From an uncultured bacterium (GTDB lineage Bacteria; Bacteroidota; Bacteroidia; Bacteroidales; Bacteroidaceae), in NCBI GenBank assembly GCA_945788485.1, contig CALZMB010000051.1, positions 1-11,013 on the forward strand: a stretch of 11,013 nucleotides of DNA, in the 5' to 3' direction. A program made the position numbers and the translations under genes. Shown here piece after piece: positions 1-7,400 of this stretch (positions are counted from its first letter, which is position 1; each line of letters starts with the position of its first letter). The notes beneath the pieces were generated by a model. That model was not told where the DNA came from, ran no database searches, and was given only the letters and a program-made list of their open reading frames with translations.

Positions 1-88
1 CGTAGCCCGCTACGCTCCACTCTCCAACTTACAATTTGTCCTCAAAAACGATCTCAAAATTTGACAAGGTGCATTTATAGAGCCCGCC
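1..88 (-). repeat. Interspersed palindromic repeat, copy 3 (left half, cut by window edge)
   Basis: Read on the minus strand, this stretch matches the left half of the two complete 192-bp repeats at 3612-3803 and 9352-9543, at roughly 88% identity to the second by eye over 88 bases. It starts with a terminal inverted repeat (GGCGGGCTCTATAAATGC) and runs to the conserved core palindrome CGTAGC-GG-GCTACG, which lies exactly at the window start (1-14). The right half would lie outside the window. Its outermost base is the G of the TAG stop codon of the oxidoreductase gene, so repeat and gene abut. Orientation is opposite to the two full copies. Confidence 0.85.
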
Positions 89-1068
89 TATATCTTTTTC
101 AGCATTCGGTCCATCACCCAGTTCACCGGCGTTGCGGAAATGCTTGTACACGAGCAGTGGTTTGTTCCCTGCAGTGTCTCTACGATGTTCTGTATGAGAG
201 GAAGCTGTACGTGGGGCGGGTTTGGAATGTCGATTGATTGTATGCCTTGTGAGGTGTGCAGATGAATGGGAGTGTAAGAGAACATAGAGAAACAGAGGGT
301 GCCTTTGTCTCCCAACACCTCTATGCGGTCTTCGATATGCGATTCATGACCGACGAAACACCAGGAGCCGCTGCCTGGTAGGCCGTTCTCGAACTGGAAA
401 CATGCGCTCACCGAATCTTCTGCATCATAAAGGTGTCCGCGGTTTGAAGAATATCCGCGGGCGTGTGTTATCACCCCGAACAGTTCTTGTATGAAATCCA
501 GCTGATGCGCTGCCATGTCGTAGAAATATCCTCCTCCCGCTATTTCTGGTATCACTCGCCAAGGCAGGTTTCTTCTGTTGTAGTCTTCTTTACGCGGCGG
601 TGACGAGTATCGTATCTGGACGTTCTGCACCTCGCCAATCACGCCGCTGTCAATTATTTCTTTCACCTTCTTGAAATATGGCAGCTCACGGCGATAGTAT
701 GCGACGAAACATGGTATGCCCGTTTCTTTCGATACCCTGTTGATGCGGGCACAGTCGTCGTACGATGCGGCGAGCGGCTTTTCTACATACACCGGTTTCC
801 CGGCATACATCGCCATGATGGCATAACTGGGATGGCTGGATGGTGGCGTAGCGACATAGACCGCATTAACCTCGGGGTCGTTGACGAGCTCTGAGGCGTC
901 GGTGTACCATTTCTTTATGTTATGACGGAGAGCGTAGCTCTGGGCCCTTTCTCTTGTACGGCTCATGACGGCGACGACAGAAGAGCCTGGTATCATGTTG
1001 AACGCAGGACCGCTTTTCTTCTCCGTAACCTCGCCGCAGCCTATGAATCCCCATTTTATTTCTTTCAT
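88..1068 (-). CDS. Gfo/Idh/MocA-family NAD(P)-dependent oxidoreductase
   Basis: A 326-residue cytoplasmic protein, a usual length for the family. The N-terminal Rossmann fold shows the dinucleotide-binding motif WGFIGCGEVTEKKSGPA (residues 6-22), then YVATPPSSH (71-79) and the family signature VYVEKP (93-98), whose lysine is the usual catalytic or cofactor-contacting residue. The C-terminal domain has GGGYFYDMAAHQLD (178-191), with the histidine typical of sugar-type members. Family members oxidise or reduce sugars, inositols and related polyols; the substrate cannot be read from the sequence. I chose the ATG at 1068; an in-frame TTG at 1077 would add three residues and is less likely. The gene follows the TetR gene with a 63-bp gap and ends inside the edge of a repeat, which supplies the last base of its stop codon. 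Family assignment is confident, substrate is unknown. Confidence 0.93.
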   Translation of the reverse strand: MKEIKWGFIGCGEVTEKKSGPAFNMIPGSSVVAVMSRTRERAQSYALRHNIKKWYTDASELVNDPEVNAVYVATPPSSHPSYAIMAMYAGKPVYVEKPLAASYDDCARINRVSKETGIPCFVAYYRRELPYFKKVKEIIDSGVIGEVQNVQIRYSSPPRKEDYNRRNLPWRVIPEIAGGGYFYDMAAHQLDFIQELFGVITHARGYSSNRGHLYDAEDSVSACFQFENGLPGSGSWCFVGHESHIEDRIEVLGDKGTLCFSMFSYTPIHLHTSQGIQSIDIPNPPHVQLPLIQNIVETLQGTNHCSCTSISATPVNWVMDRMLKKI

Positions 1069-1085
1069 TGTCGTCAAGAGTTTTT

Positions 1086-1111
1086 TTGAACTTGCATTTA
1101 TAGTTGTTCAA
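1086..1111. promoter_or_regulatory. Inverted repeat upstream of the oxidoreductase gene (candidate operator)
   Basis: TTGAAC (1086-1091) and GTTCAA (1106-1111) form a perfect 6-bp inverted repeat with a 14-bp spacer, centred about 30 bp before the oxidoreductase start and just after the TetR gene. Size and position suit a TetR-family operator, but such short repeats also occur by chance. The spacer contains GCATTTATAG, which also occurs in the ends of the interspersed repeat, so this could be a degenerate repeat end instead. Confidence 0.25.
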
Positions 1112-1131
1112 GCCGTATAGGCAGCGTGGAA

Positions 1132-1830
1132 TTATATCGTTTCAAGGAGAGCGTCGATACGTTTCATGCCTTTCTCCGTGCAAATGCTACGGACAAAGAT
1201 GACAAGGAATGTCTTGAGGATGACGCTTGGCTCGAACACGTTGCATACCTCGCTCGAAGAGAGATAGTCGAAGACGGCTTTATTGAAAAGCCGCAGGATA
1301 TCGAGGTTCACGCCCTTTATGAAGAAACCTTCGTCCTGAGCCTTTTGGAAGAACTCCACGCTGTATTCGTTATGTTCCTCTATATCATTCTCAAGAAACT
1401 GTTTCACCTTCGGATAGAAACGCAGGTCAGAAATCATAAGCGGATTGATGCTGCTGATTTCTCGAATCCTCATTTTGAAATATGAGGTGAGTATGTTCAT
1501 CGTGTCGTCCGTTTCTTTCACGCTCTCCTTGAAATTCGCATACGACCTTTCTCCCAGTGTCTTGAGAGATTCGTATATGAGCATCTCTTTGTTAGGGTAA
1601 ATCTCATAGAGTGTCCGCTTCGAGATGTTCAAAGACTGTGCTATCTCGTCCATCTTCACAGCCTTGTAGCCTTTTGCGCAGTAAAGTTTGATGGCTATGT
1701 TGAGAACCTTTACTCTCAGCTCCTTACGGTATTCAATTGGCGATGATTTCCTTCCCATGTCGGTTTTCTTTGATGATTGTTTTGGATGGTTGACAGAAGC
1801 CGTTCGTATTTCTGACATCCCTTCTTGCAT
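1132..1830 (-). CDS. TetR/AcrR-family transcriptional regulator
   Basis: A predicted DNA-binding repressor or activator. The helix-turn-helix lies at about residues 38-85: a first helix VLNIAIKLYCAKGYKAVKM, then the HTH with DEIAQSLNISKRTLYEIYPNKEML, the clear TetR recognition-helix pattern. The remaining roughly 145 residues are the helical ligand-binding/dimer domain, with no recognisable ligand motif. The annotated ATG at 1830 gives 232 residues with a 24-residue polar N-terminal extension; an ATG at 1758 (MGRKSSP) gives 208 residues, closer to the usual TetR length, and could be the real start. The gene sits 37 bp after the DUF4296 gene and 63 bp before the oxidoreductase, all on the same strand, so co-transcription is likely. 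Which gene it controls is unknown; the oxidoreductase and itself are the first guesses. Confidence 0.9.
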   Translation of the reverse strand: MQEGMSEIRTASVNHPKQSSKKTDMGRKSSPIEYRKELRVKVLNIAIKLYCAKGYKAVKMDEIAQSLNISKRTLYEIYPNKEMLIYESLKTLGERSYANFKESVKETDDTMNILTSYFKMRIREISSINPLMISDLRFYPKVKQFLENDIEEHNEYSVEFFQKAQDEGFFIKGVNLDILRLFNKAVFDYLSSSEVCNVFEPSVILKTFLVIFVRSICTEKGMKRIDALLETI

Positions 1831-1867
1831 TGCTTCATGCCATGTCGTGATTTCTCAGACATTGTTT

Positions 1868-2842
1868 TCATTCCTGCTGCACTAACCTGTCTTTAGCCAT
1901 TACACGGCTCGGCGGCGGCAGTGGCGTCAGGTCGCGCTGTGGCGCATCCCGCTTCATGATGTCATTTTTCAGCAGAGTGTCGTTCTTCTGCACTTTCACC
2001 GTGTCAGCCTTCTGTTTCTCCGTCGCAGGACGTACCCTCGGCTCATGCAGCAGTTTTATGTCGGACAGGCATAATATCTGTCTCTCCTTTCCTCCGTCCT
2101 GTTTCTGTTTGTCTGTGATGGAATACATGCTCGGATGATGGAGCATGAATATGCCCGAAATGCTCTTTATTCCCAAATCCTTCGTGTCCGTTATTTCGAG
2201 AGTGTAATATCCTGTCTGCGTCGGCGTGTGCTGGACGTACATCACGCTGTCGTTCCCTAACCTTAATGATATAAGCGCTGTGGCGCGGCGTTCGAGATTG
2301 TCGTTCAGGAAAAGGGCAAGGTATCTCATTTTCAGATGTTCGCCTTTCTCAAGCAGCGTGTCAGTCTGTATTGTCCATTGGTAGGTTGAATTGAGGTCGT
2401 CCTGGGTGAGGATGATGTTTCTCTCCGCTGTCCAGATGTTTGTCGTGTCTGAAGCGTCGCTTATTCCGGCACCCATTATTGAAGCCTCTTCCGACAGGCG
2501 GTCGAGCAGACTTGAATAGATGTCTGACAGCTCGTCGGCGTTTCGCGTGTAGTACACCATTGACGAATCCCATTCCGCCTCCGTGACGTCATGATGTTTC
2601 AAGACACTTTGCATAATGGCGTATTGCGTGGCGCCGTCATATCTCTCCGTGCCTTTCTGCTCCTGCATGAAATGCGCTTTGTGGACATCATACAACACAT
2701 CCTCCATCGCACCGGCGCTCAGCACGTATGACGGTTTTGTCGAACATGCTGACATGATGCACAGAAATGCGAGGATATGCAGTAGTATGATTATTCTGTT
2801 TGATGAGTGGGTGTGCATGACACTTTTCTTTTGTCGGTTCAT
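1868..2842 (-). CDS. DUF4296 domain lipoprotein
   Basis: A 324-residue protein with a lipoprotein signal peptide: positively charged start, a hydrophobic stretch at about 17-32 (IIILLHILAFLCIM), then MSAC with the lipidated cysteine at residue 33. The region after it (PSYVLSAGAMEDVLYDVHKAHF, then the DVTEAEWDSSMVYYTRNADELSDIY segment) matches the Bacteroidetes DUF4296 pattern, residues about 38-120. The rest is a beta-rich-looking region of unknown function and a basic, proline-rich tail (LTPLPPPSR). After the cysteine comes STKPSY, not the acidic surface-export signal known for Bacteroidetes lipoproteins, so a periplasm-facing location is more likely. It lies 46 bp downstream of lspA, whose product should process it; that pairing is common in the phylum. 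A second ATG at 2818 would shorten the signal peptide by eight residues. No known biochemical function. Confidence 0.85.
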   Translation of the reverse strand: MNRQKKSVMHTHSSNRIIILLHILAFLCIMSACSTKPSYVLSAGAMEDVLYDVHKAHFMQEQKGTERYDGATQYAIMQSVLKHHDVTEAEWDSSMVYYTRNADELSDIYSSLLDRLSEEASIMGAGISDASDTTNIWTAERNIILTQDDLNSTYQWTIQTDTLLEKGEHLKMRYLALFLNDNLERRATALISLRLGNDSVMYVQHTPTQTGYYTLEITDTKDLGIKSISGIFMLHHPSMYSITDKQKQDGGKERQILCLSDIKLLHEPRVRPATEKQKADTVKVQKNDTLLKNDIMKRDAPQRDLTPLPPPSRVMAKDRLVQQE

Positions 2843-2888
2843 TCTCCGATTCCGGTATGCTCCGTTGTCGGGAATTGCTATGTCTTTC

Positions 2889-3575
2889 TTATTCCTGTTC
2901 GCCGTCAGAAGACTGTGGGGCTTCTCCTGTCCCGCTTTCAGCCGCCGGGGCTTCCTTCTTCGAGGGAGACATCTCAGACAGCTCTTTTTGACAGAAGAGT
3001 AGTCCCGCTACAACCGAACAGCTCACTGCCGCGTCGGCGAAATTGAACACGGGTGAGAAGAAAATGAACTGGTCGCCTCCCACCACCGGCACCCAGTCTG
3101 GATAGTTCGTGACGATAAGCGGGAAATAGAACATATCCACCACCTTGCCGGTGAAGAAGCCGGAATATCCCTCGCCGAAAGGCACGCATTGCGACACGAC
3201 ACCAGGCAGCGATTCCGTGAAGCATAGACCGTAGAACATGCAGTCTAACAGATTTCCTGCCGCGCCGGCAAGGAATGCTGACAAGACGATAAGGAAGGTC
3301 CATCGCACATCTTTCCGTATTTTGCGGAAGAGATAGTACGCTATGGCAATGACGGCAACAAGACGGAAGCTTGTCAGCAAAATCTTGTTGATGAACGACA
3401 TGCCGAAAGCCATGCCGTTGTTCTCAATAAATAGGATGTAGAACCATGAGGTGACTTCTCGGCTCTCATGCAGAGACATGTTTGTCTTCACCTCAATCTT
3501 TATCACTTGGTCAATGACAAGTATCAAGAGTATAATGAGACAAGCAACGATGTTCTGCTTTGTTGTTTTTGTCAT
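2889..3575 (-). CDS. lspA: Lipoprotein signal peptidase (signal peptidase II)
   Basis: An inner-membrane aspartyl protease that cuts the signal peptide from prolipoproteins after the cysteine has been acylated. Four membrane segments are visible at about residues 7-23, 65-84, 91-108 and 180-196. Conserved family motifs are D22-Q in the first segment, ENNGMAFG (51-58), AGAAGNLLD ending at D111, GKVVDMF with D147, and FNFADAAVS with D181; D147 and D181 fit the catalytic aspartate pair. At 228 residues it is longer than the roughly 160 residues of the E. coli enzyme. The extra length comes from a loop between D111 and D147 (about 117-142) and from a hydrophilic Lys/Glu/Ser/Ala-rich tail after residue 200. 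The first type of insertion is common in Bacteroidetes; the tail is less so. ATG start, 36 bp from the end of repeat copy 1. Confidence 0.96.
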   Translation of the reverse strand: MTKTTKQNIVACLIILLILVIDQVIKIEVKTNMSLHESREVTSWFYILFIENNGMAFGMSFINKILLTSFRLVAVIAIAYYLFRKIRKDVRWTFLIVLSAFLAGAAGNLLDCMFYGLCFTESLPGVVSQCVPFGEGYSGFFTGKVVDMFYFPLIVTNYPDWVPVVGGDQFIFFSPVFNFADAAVSCSVVAGLLFCQKELSEMSPSKKEAPAAESGTGEAPQSSDGEQE

Positions 3576-3611
3576 TAAGAGTATTTCGGGTTGTTGTGAT
3601 AAATGAATTCA

Positions 3612-3803
3612 GGTTGGTTCTATAAATTAGCTTTGTCAGATTTTGAGATTATTTTCGAGCTTAAATTGTAAGTTGAAGAGGGAGCGTAGCGGGCTACGTG
3701 ACCGATGAGACTTGCAATTTGAACCGAAAAGAAGCCAAAAGATGACAAAACGTTAAACCATAATTATTAACCCTTTTAACGGAGGTAATTTATAGAACCA
3801 ACC
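3612..3803 (+). repeat. Interspersed palindromic repeat, copy 1 (complete, MITE-like, 192 bp)
   Basis: Full copy between traR and lspA. Including the flanking A/T, the ends form a 19-bp perfect terminal inverted repeat (3611-3629 with 3786-3804, AGGTTGGTTCTATAAATTA). TTCA occurs directly outside both ends (3608-3611 and 3804-3807), a candidate 4-bp target duplication. Inside, TTTGTCA (3632-3638) pairs with TGACAAA (3743-3749). AAATTGTAAGT (3663-3673) pairs with ACTTGCAATTT (3710-3720) with one G-T. CGTAGC (3685-3690) pairs with GCTACG (3693-3698). The element therefore folds into one long imperfect hairpin, with a side hairpin CGTTAAA/TTTAACG (3751-3757, 3775-3781) on the right arm. No plausible protein is encoded. 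Identity to copy 2 is high through position 3755, then falls until the end repeat. Confidence 0.9.
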
Positions 3804-3804
3804 T

Positions 3805-3840
3805 TCAAGTTCCGCAAGCTGAAAAACCCGCGGAACTTGA
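3805..3840 (-). terminator. Perfect 11-bp hairpin in the traR-lspA spacer
   Basis: TCAAGTTCCGC (3805-3815) and GCGGAACTTGA (3830-3840) are exact reverse complements with a 14-nt loop. It lies about 70 bp after the traR stop on the transcribed (minus) strand and directly next to the end of repeat copy 1, sharing bases with its putative target duplication. There is no T-run after the stem in the direction of transcription, so it may be a terminator of the kind with a weak tail, an RNA processing site or a stabilising structure. Confidence 0.45.
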
Positions 3841-3845
3841 CAGTG

Positions 3846-3916
3846 CTAAGCGTATCTTAACCAGTGTGCATCTTTGTTTTGCAATGCTGTCTCAGGAGTC
3901 CGTGCACACCGCTTAG
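3846..3916 (-). other. Nested inverted repeat overlapping the traR stop codon
   Basis: The contiguous stretch TGCACACCGCTTAG (3903-3916), which includes the traR stop codon, can pair with CTAAGCG (3846-3852) and GTGTGCA (3864-3870), leaving an 11-nt bulge on one side and a 32-nt loop. Together with the hairpin at 3805-3840 this makes the traR 3' untranslated region strongly structured. A role in termination or in protecting the message end is inference. Confidence 0.35.
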
Positions 3917-4299
3917 TCATTCTTGTTCTGCCGTGCATTCTTCGATTCCACGCTCAATGTAGCATGCGGGACGATGCGCAGACGCTCTTTCGGAATCAGC
4001 TCGCCCGTGATACGGTCGATGCCGTATGTCTTGTTGTGTATTCTGACGAGCGCGCCCTTCAGCCCCTGGATGAATTTCTGCTGGCGCTGCGCAAACAGTA
4101 TAAGCTCTTCTTTTGACTGTGTGGCAAGTCCCTCTTCCAGAACCTTGTATGTCGGAGAGGTGTCGCTGTCATCGTTCTGGTTGCTTTTCTGCAGCTGTTC
4201 CATCATGGAGTTATATACACTTGTTGCAACTGCAAGCTTATCTTCCACAATCTTGCGGAACTCCTCAAGTTCCTCGTCACTATAACGTTTTTTCTCCAT
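3913..4299 (-). CDS. TraR/DksA-family RNA polymerase-binding protein without zinc-finger cysteines
   Basis: A 128-residue protein of the DksA/TraR type that binds in the secondary channel of RNA polymerase and alters initiation, often with ppGpp. The N-terminal half (about 7-85) is a predicted coiled-coil hairpin rich in Glu, Lys and Gln. The tip region has DDSDTS (43-48), which matches the DksA tip pattern D-x-x-D-x-A except that Ala is Ser. The C-terminal part (YGIDRITGELIPKERLRIVPHATLSVESK in two pieces, residues 92-120) aligns with the zinc-finger region. All four metal-binding cysteines are absent, and the protein contains no cysteine at all; the fold would have to be stabilised without metal. 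ATG start at 4299. It lies 137 bp after ileS and 337 bp before lspA, an order usual in Bacteroidetes. Whether it acts like DksA is an inference from family. Confidence 0.88.
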   Translation of the reverse strand: MEKKRYSDEELEEFRKIVEDKLAVATSVYNSMMEQLQKSNQNDDSDTSPTYKVLEEGLATQSKEELILFAQRQQKFIQGLKGALVRIHNKTYGIDRITGELIPKERLRIVPHATLSVESKNARQNKND

Positions 4300-4356
4300 A
4301 GTGATAAATGATTTAGTTTGTTATGAGAATTTCTCAAACAATGATGTTTAACATAG

Positions 4357-4397
4357 TGTCCCTTACGTCCTTACCGTTGATAAGCACGTAAGGGACA
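4357..4397 (-). terminator. Perfect 12-bp hairpin between ileS and traR
   Basis: TGTCCCTTACGT (4357-4368) and ACGTAAGGGACA (4386-4397) are exact reverse complements. Inside, after one C-C mismatch, CTTA (4370-4373) pairs with TAAG (4381-4384), leaving a 7-nt loop, so the stem has 16 paired bases in all. It lies 40 bp after the ileS stop on the transcribed strand. No T-tract follows, so full termination is uncertain; attenuation, RNA processing or a separate start of traR transcription are alternatives. Confidence 0.5.
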
Positions 4398-4436
4398 AGA
4401 ATCAGGTTAAGGTGGTTTTATTTACCTTTTCCGCCT

Positions 4437-7400
4437 TCAATCTACTTTGACGCTCAATTTTGCCTCGAACTCGCCGAAGTCCTGCTTTGAGCCATCGACA
4501 TCATCAGAGAGAGTGATGCTGTTGGCGAGAACCTGCGATGCGATATGCTCTCCAAATGCCGAGAGCACGTTCTTGAATGCAGGATTGTTCTCTAATACTA
4601 CATTCACCCTGTCCGTTATCTCGAATCCGCTTGTCTTGCGGAGTGCCTGAATGCGCTTGATTACAAGACGTGCCAGACCTTCGGCTTTCAGTTCAGGCGT
4701 TATTTCAATATCAAGTGCGACGGTCAGTTTGCCCTCTTGAGCTATTGTCCATCCCGGGATGTCCTCAGAGATTATCTCCACGTCGGCGGCTTCGATTATG
4801 ATGTCTTGCGATTCAACAACAAGAGACAACGTGCCGTCGTTCTCCAAACGTGAGATTTCTTCCTGTGAGAGGGCCATGACAGCGTTGTTCACGCTCTTCA
4901 TCAGTTTTCCGAATTTCTTGCCCATCGTGCGGAAGTTGCATTTCACCTTCTTCACAAGGACGCTGGCGTTGCTGTCCATGAACTCTATCTCCTTGACGTT
5001 TGTCTCTGAGAGTATCACACTTGTCATCTGCTCGATGCGCTGGCGCATCTCGTTGTCTGTCGCGGGGATGGATATTTTCTGCAGTGCCTGTATCACAGGA
5101 ATCTTCACTTTCTTGCGGAGAGAGAGAACCATTGATGTCACCTGCATGGCGACGTTCATCGCCATCTCCAGTTCCGGGTCAATATACGGGCAATTGCCGT
5201 TTTCGTCTGTCACCACCGTCGGATAGTCTGCGAGGTGTACGCTCTCTGCCTTGTCTCTCCCTGTCACGGAGTTGAGGTCGAGGAAGAGCCTGTCAGAGTA
5301 GAACGGAGCGATAGGAGCAATCAGACGGCTCAACGTGTCGAGGCATGTGTAGAGCGTCTGGTAGGCGGAGAGCTTGTCGTCTGTCATGCCACAGCCCCAG
5401 AAACGTTTCTTGTTCAGGCGGATATACCAGTTCGACAGCTTGTCAACCACGAAAGCCTGTATGAGACGGCCGGCGGGCGTCGGCTCGTAGTTCTCAAATG
5501 ATTTCCCGACATTCAGGACGAGGGTGTTCAGCTCAGAAAGCAGCCAGCGGTCGAAGGCAGGCCGGTTCTCGAATGTGATGTCATCTTCCGAATAGTCGAA
5601 GCCGTCAACGTTAGCATACAGTGTGAAGAAGCTGTATGCCTGATGCAGTTTGTAGAAGAATGCCGACGACACCTCGTCGACGCCGTCAGGGTCAAATGCC
5701 AAGTTGTCCCATGGCGCGGAGTTGGTTATCATATACCAGCGTACTGCGTCCGTACCGTATTTCGCGATGCACTCGAACGGATTGATTACATTTCCGAGAC
5801 GCTTAGACATCTTTACGCCGTTCTTGTCGAGCACAAGGCCGTTCGATATTACATTCCTGTATGCCACAGAGTCGAAGACCATGGTTGAGATAGCATGGAG
5901 CGTGAAGAACCATCCGCGTGTCTGGTCAACGCCCTCTGCTATGAAGTCAGCGGGGAATGCCTTGTTCTCGTCAATAAGCTCACGGTTCTCAAACGGATAG
6001 TGTATCTGAGCGTATGGCATTGCGCCGGAATCGAACCAGACGTCAATAAGGTCCAGCTCGCGTGTCAAGACGTTGCCTGCATCGCTAACTAAGCGGATGT
6101 CGTCAACATATGGGCGGTGCAGGTCGATGCGGTCATAGTTCTCTTTTGACATGTCGCCCGGCACGAAACCTTTTTCCTTGAGTGGGTTGCTTGGCATGAC
6201 GCCTTTCGCCACCGCCTTCTCTATCTCGTCGTACAGTTCTTCAAGCGAGCCGATGCAGAGTTCTTCCTTCGTCTCGCGGTTGCGCCATATCGGGAGCGGC
6301 GTGCCCCAATATCTTGAGCGCGAGAGGTTCCAGTCGTTGAGGTTCTCAAGCCATTTGCCGAAACGCCCGGAGCCGGTGGATTCCGGTTTCCAGTTGATTG
6401 TCTTGTTCAGCTCGTACATCCTTTCCTTGCAGGCTGTCGAACGGATGAACCATGAATCGAGCGGATAGTACAACACCGGTTTGTCTGTTCGCCAGCAGTG
6501 CGGGTAGTTATGCACATGCTTCTCGATTTTGAATGCCGAGCCGTTCTCTTTCATCTCAAGACAGAGCACCACGTTCAGGTCCATGTCCTTCGATGCGGCT
6601 TTCTCGTCATATTTGCCGCCAACATTGTATTTCGGGTCGTAGGCGTTCTTCACATACTCTCCGCTATGCTTCCAGTAACAGTCGTTGACACATAGTTCAC
6701 GGAACTCATCGTCCATGTCTTCCTTGACGAAATATTTCCCCTGGAAGTCAACCATAGGCCGCGTGTCTCCTGCCTTGTCGATAACGAACAGCGATGGTAT
6801 GCCCGCATCTTTCGCCACTTTTGCGTCGTCGGCGCCGAAGGTGGGCGCGATATGCACTATGCCCGTGCCGTCTTCTGTCGTGACGTAGTCTCCGGGGATG
6901 ATACGGAAGGCGTCGCTCTCTTTCGACACTACTTTGCCTTCAATCACCTCGCATGGTTTCACCCATGGCATGAGCTGCTCATAATGCAAACCAACGAGGT
7001 CTGAGCCTTTTCCTCTCCACAGCACATCATATTCTATAGCGTTCCCCTCGCTGTCCTTTTCCGGGAAATACGCCTTTAGCCTTGATTCTGCTATGACATA
7101 GACAGCAGATTTGCCGGTGTACGGGTTGCTGCCTTTCAATGCTGCATAGTCTATCTTCGGCCCGACACATAGGGCGGTGTTCGAAGGCAGCGTCCATGGT
7201 GTCGTGGTCCATGCCAGGACATAGACTTCCTCGTCACCGGCGCCCGGCCCGAAAACCGTCTCCGGGTCAGTCACTTTGAACTGCGCTGTCACAGTCGTGT
7301 CCTTCACGTCTCTGTAACAGCCAGGCTGGTTGAGCTCATGGCTCGACAGTCCCGTTCCTGCGGCAGGCGAGTAAGGCTGAATGGTGTATCCTTTATATAA

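Noticed and set aside
1126..1485. 119-codon plus-strand frame opposite the TetR gene
   Set aside because: It overlaps a clear TetR protein on the other strand; the translation has no recognisable domain.
3685..3698. Core GTAG-containing palindrome as a classic REP element moved by a RAYT transposase
   Set aside because: REPs are 20-40 bp with GTAG at the foot of the hairpin. Here GTAG is inside the stem of a 192-bp element with long terminal inverted repeats, which fits a DDE-type MITE better; not fully excluded.
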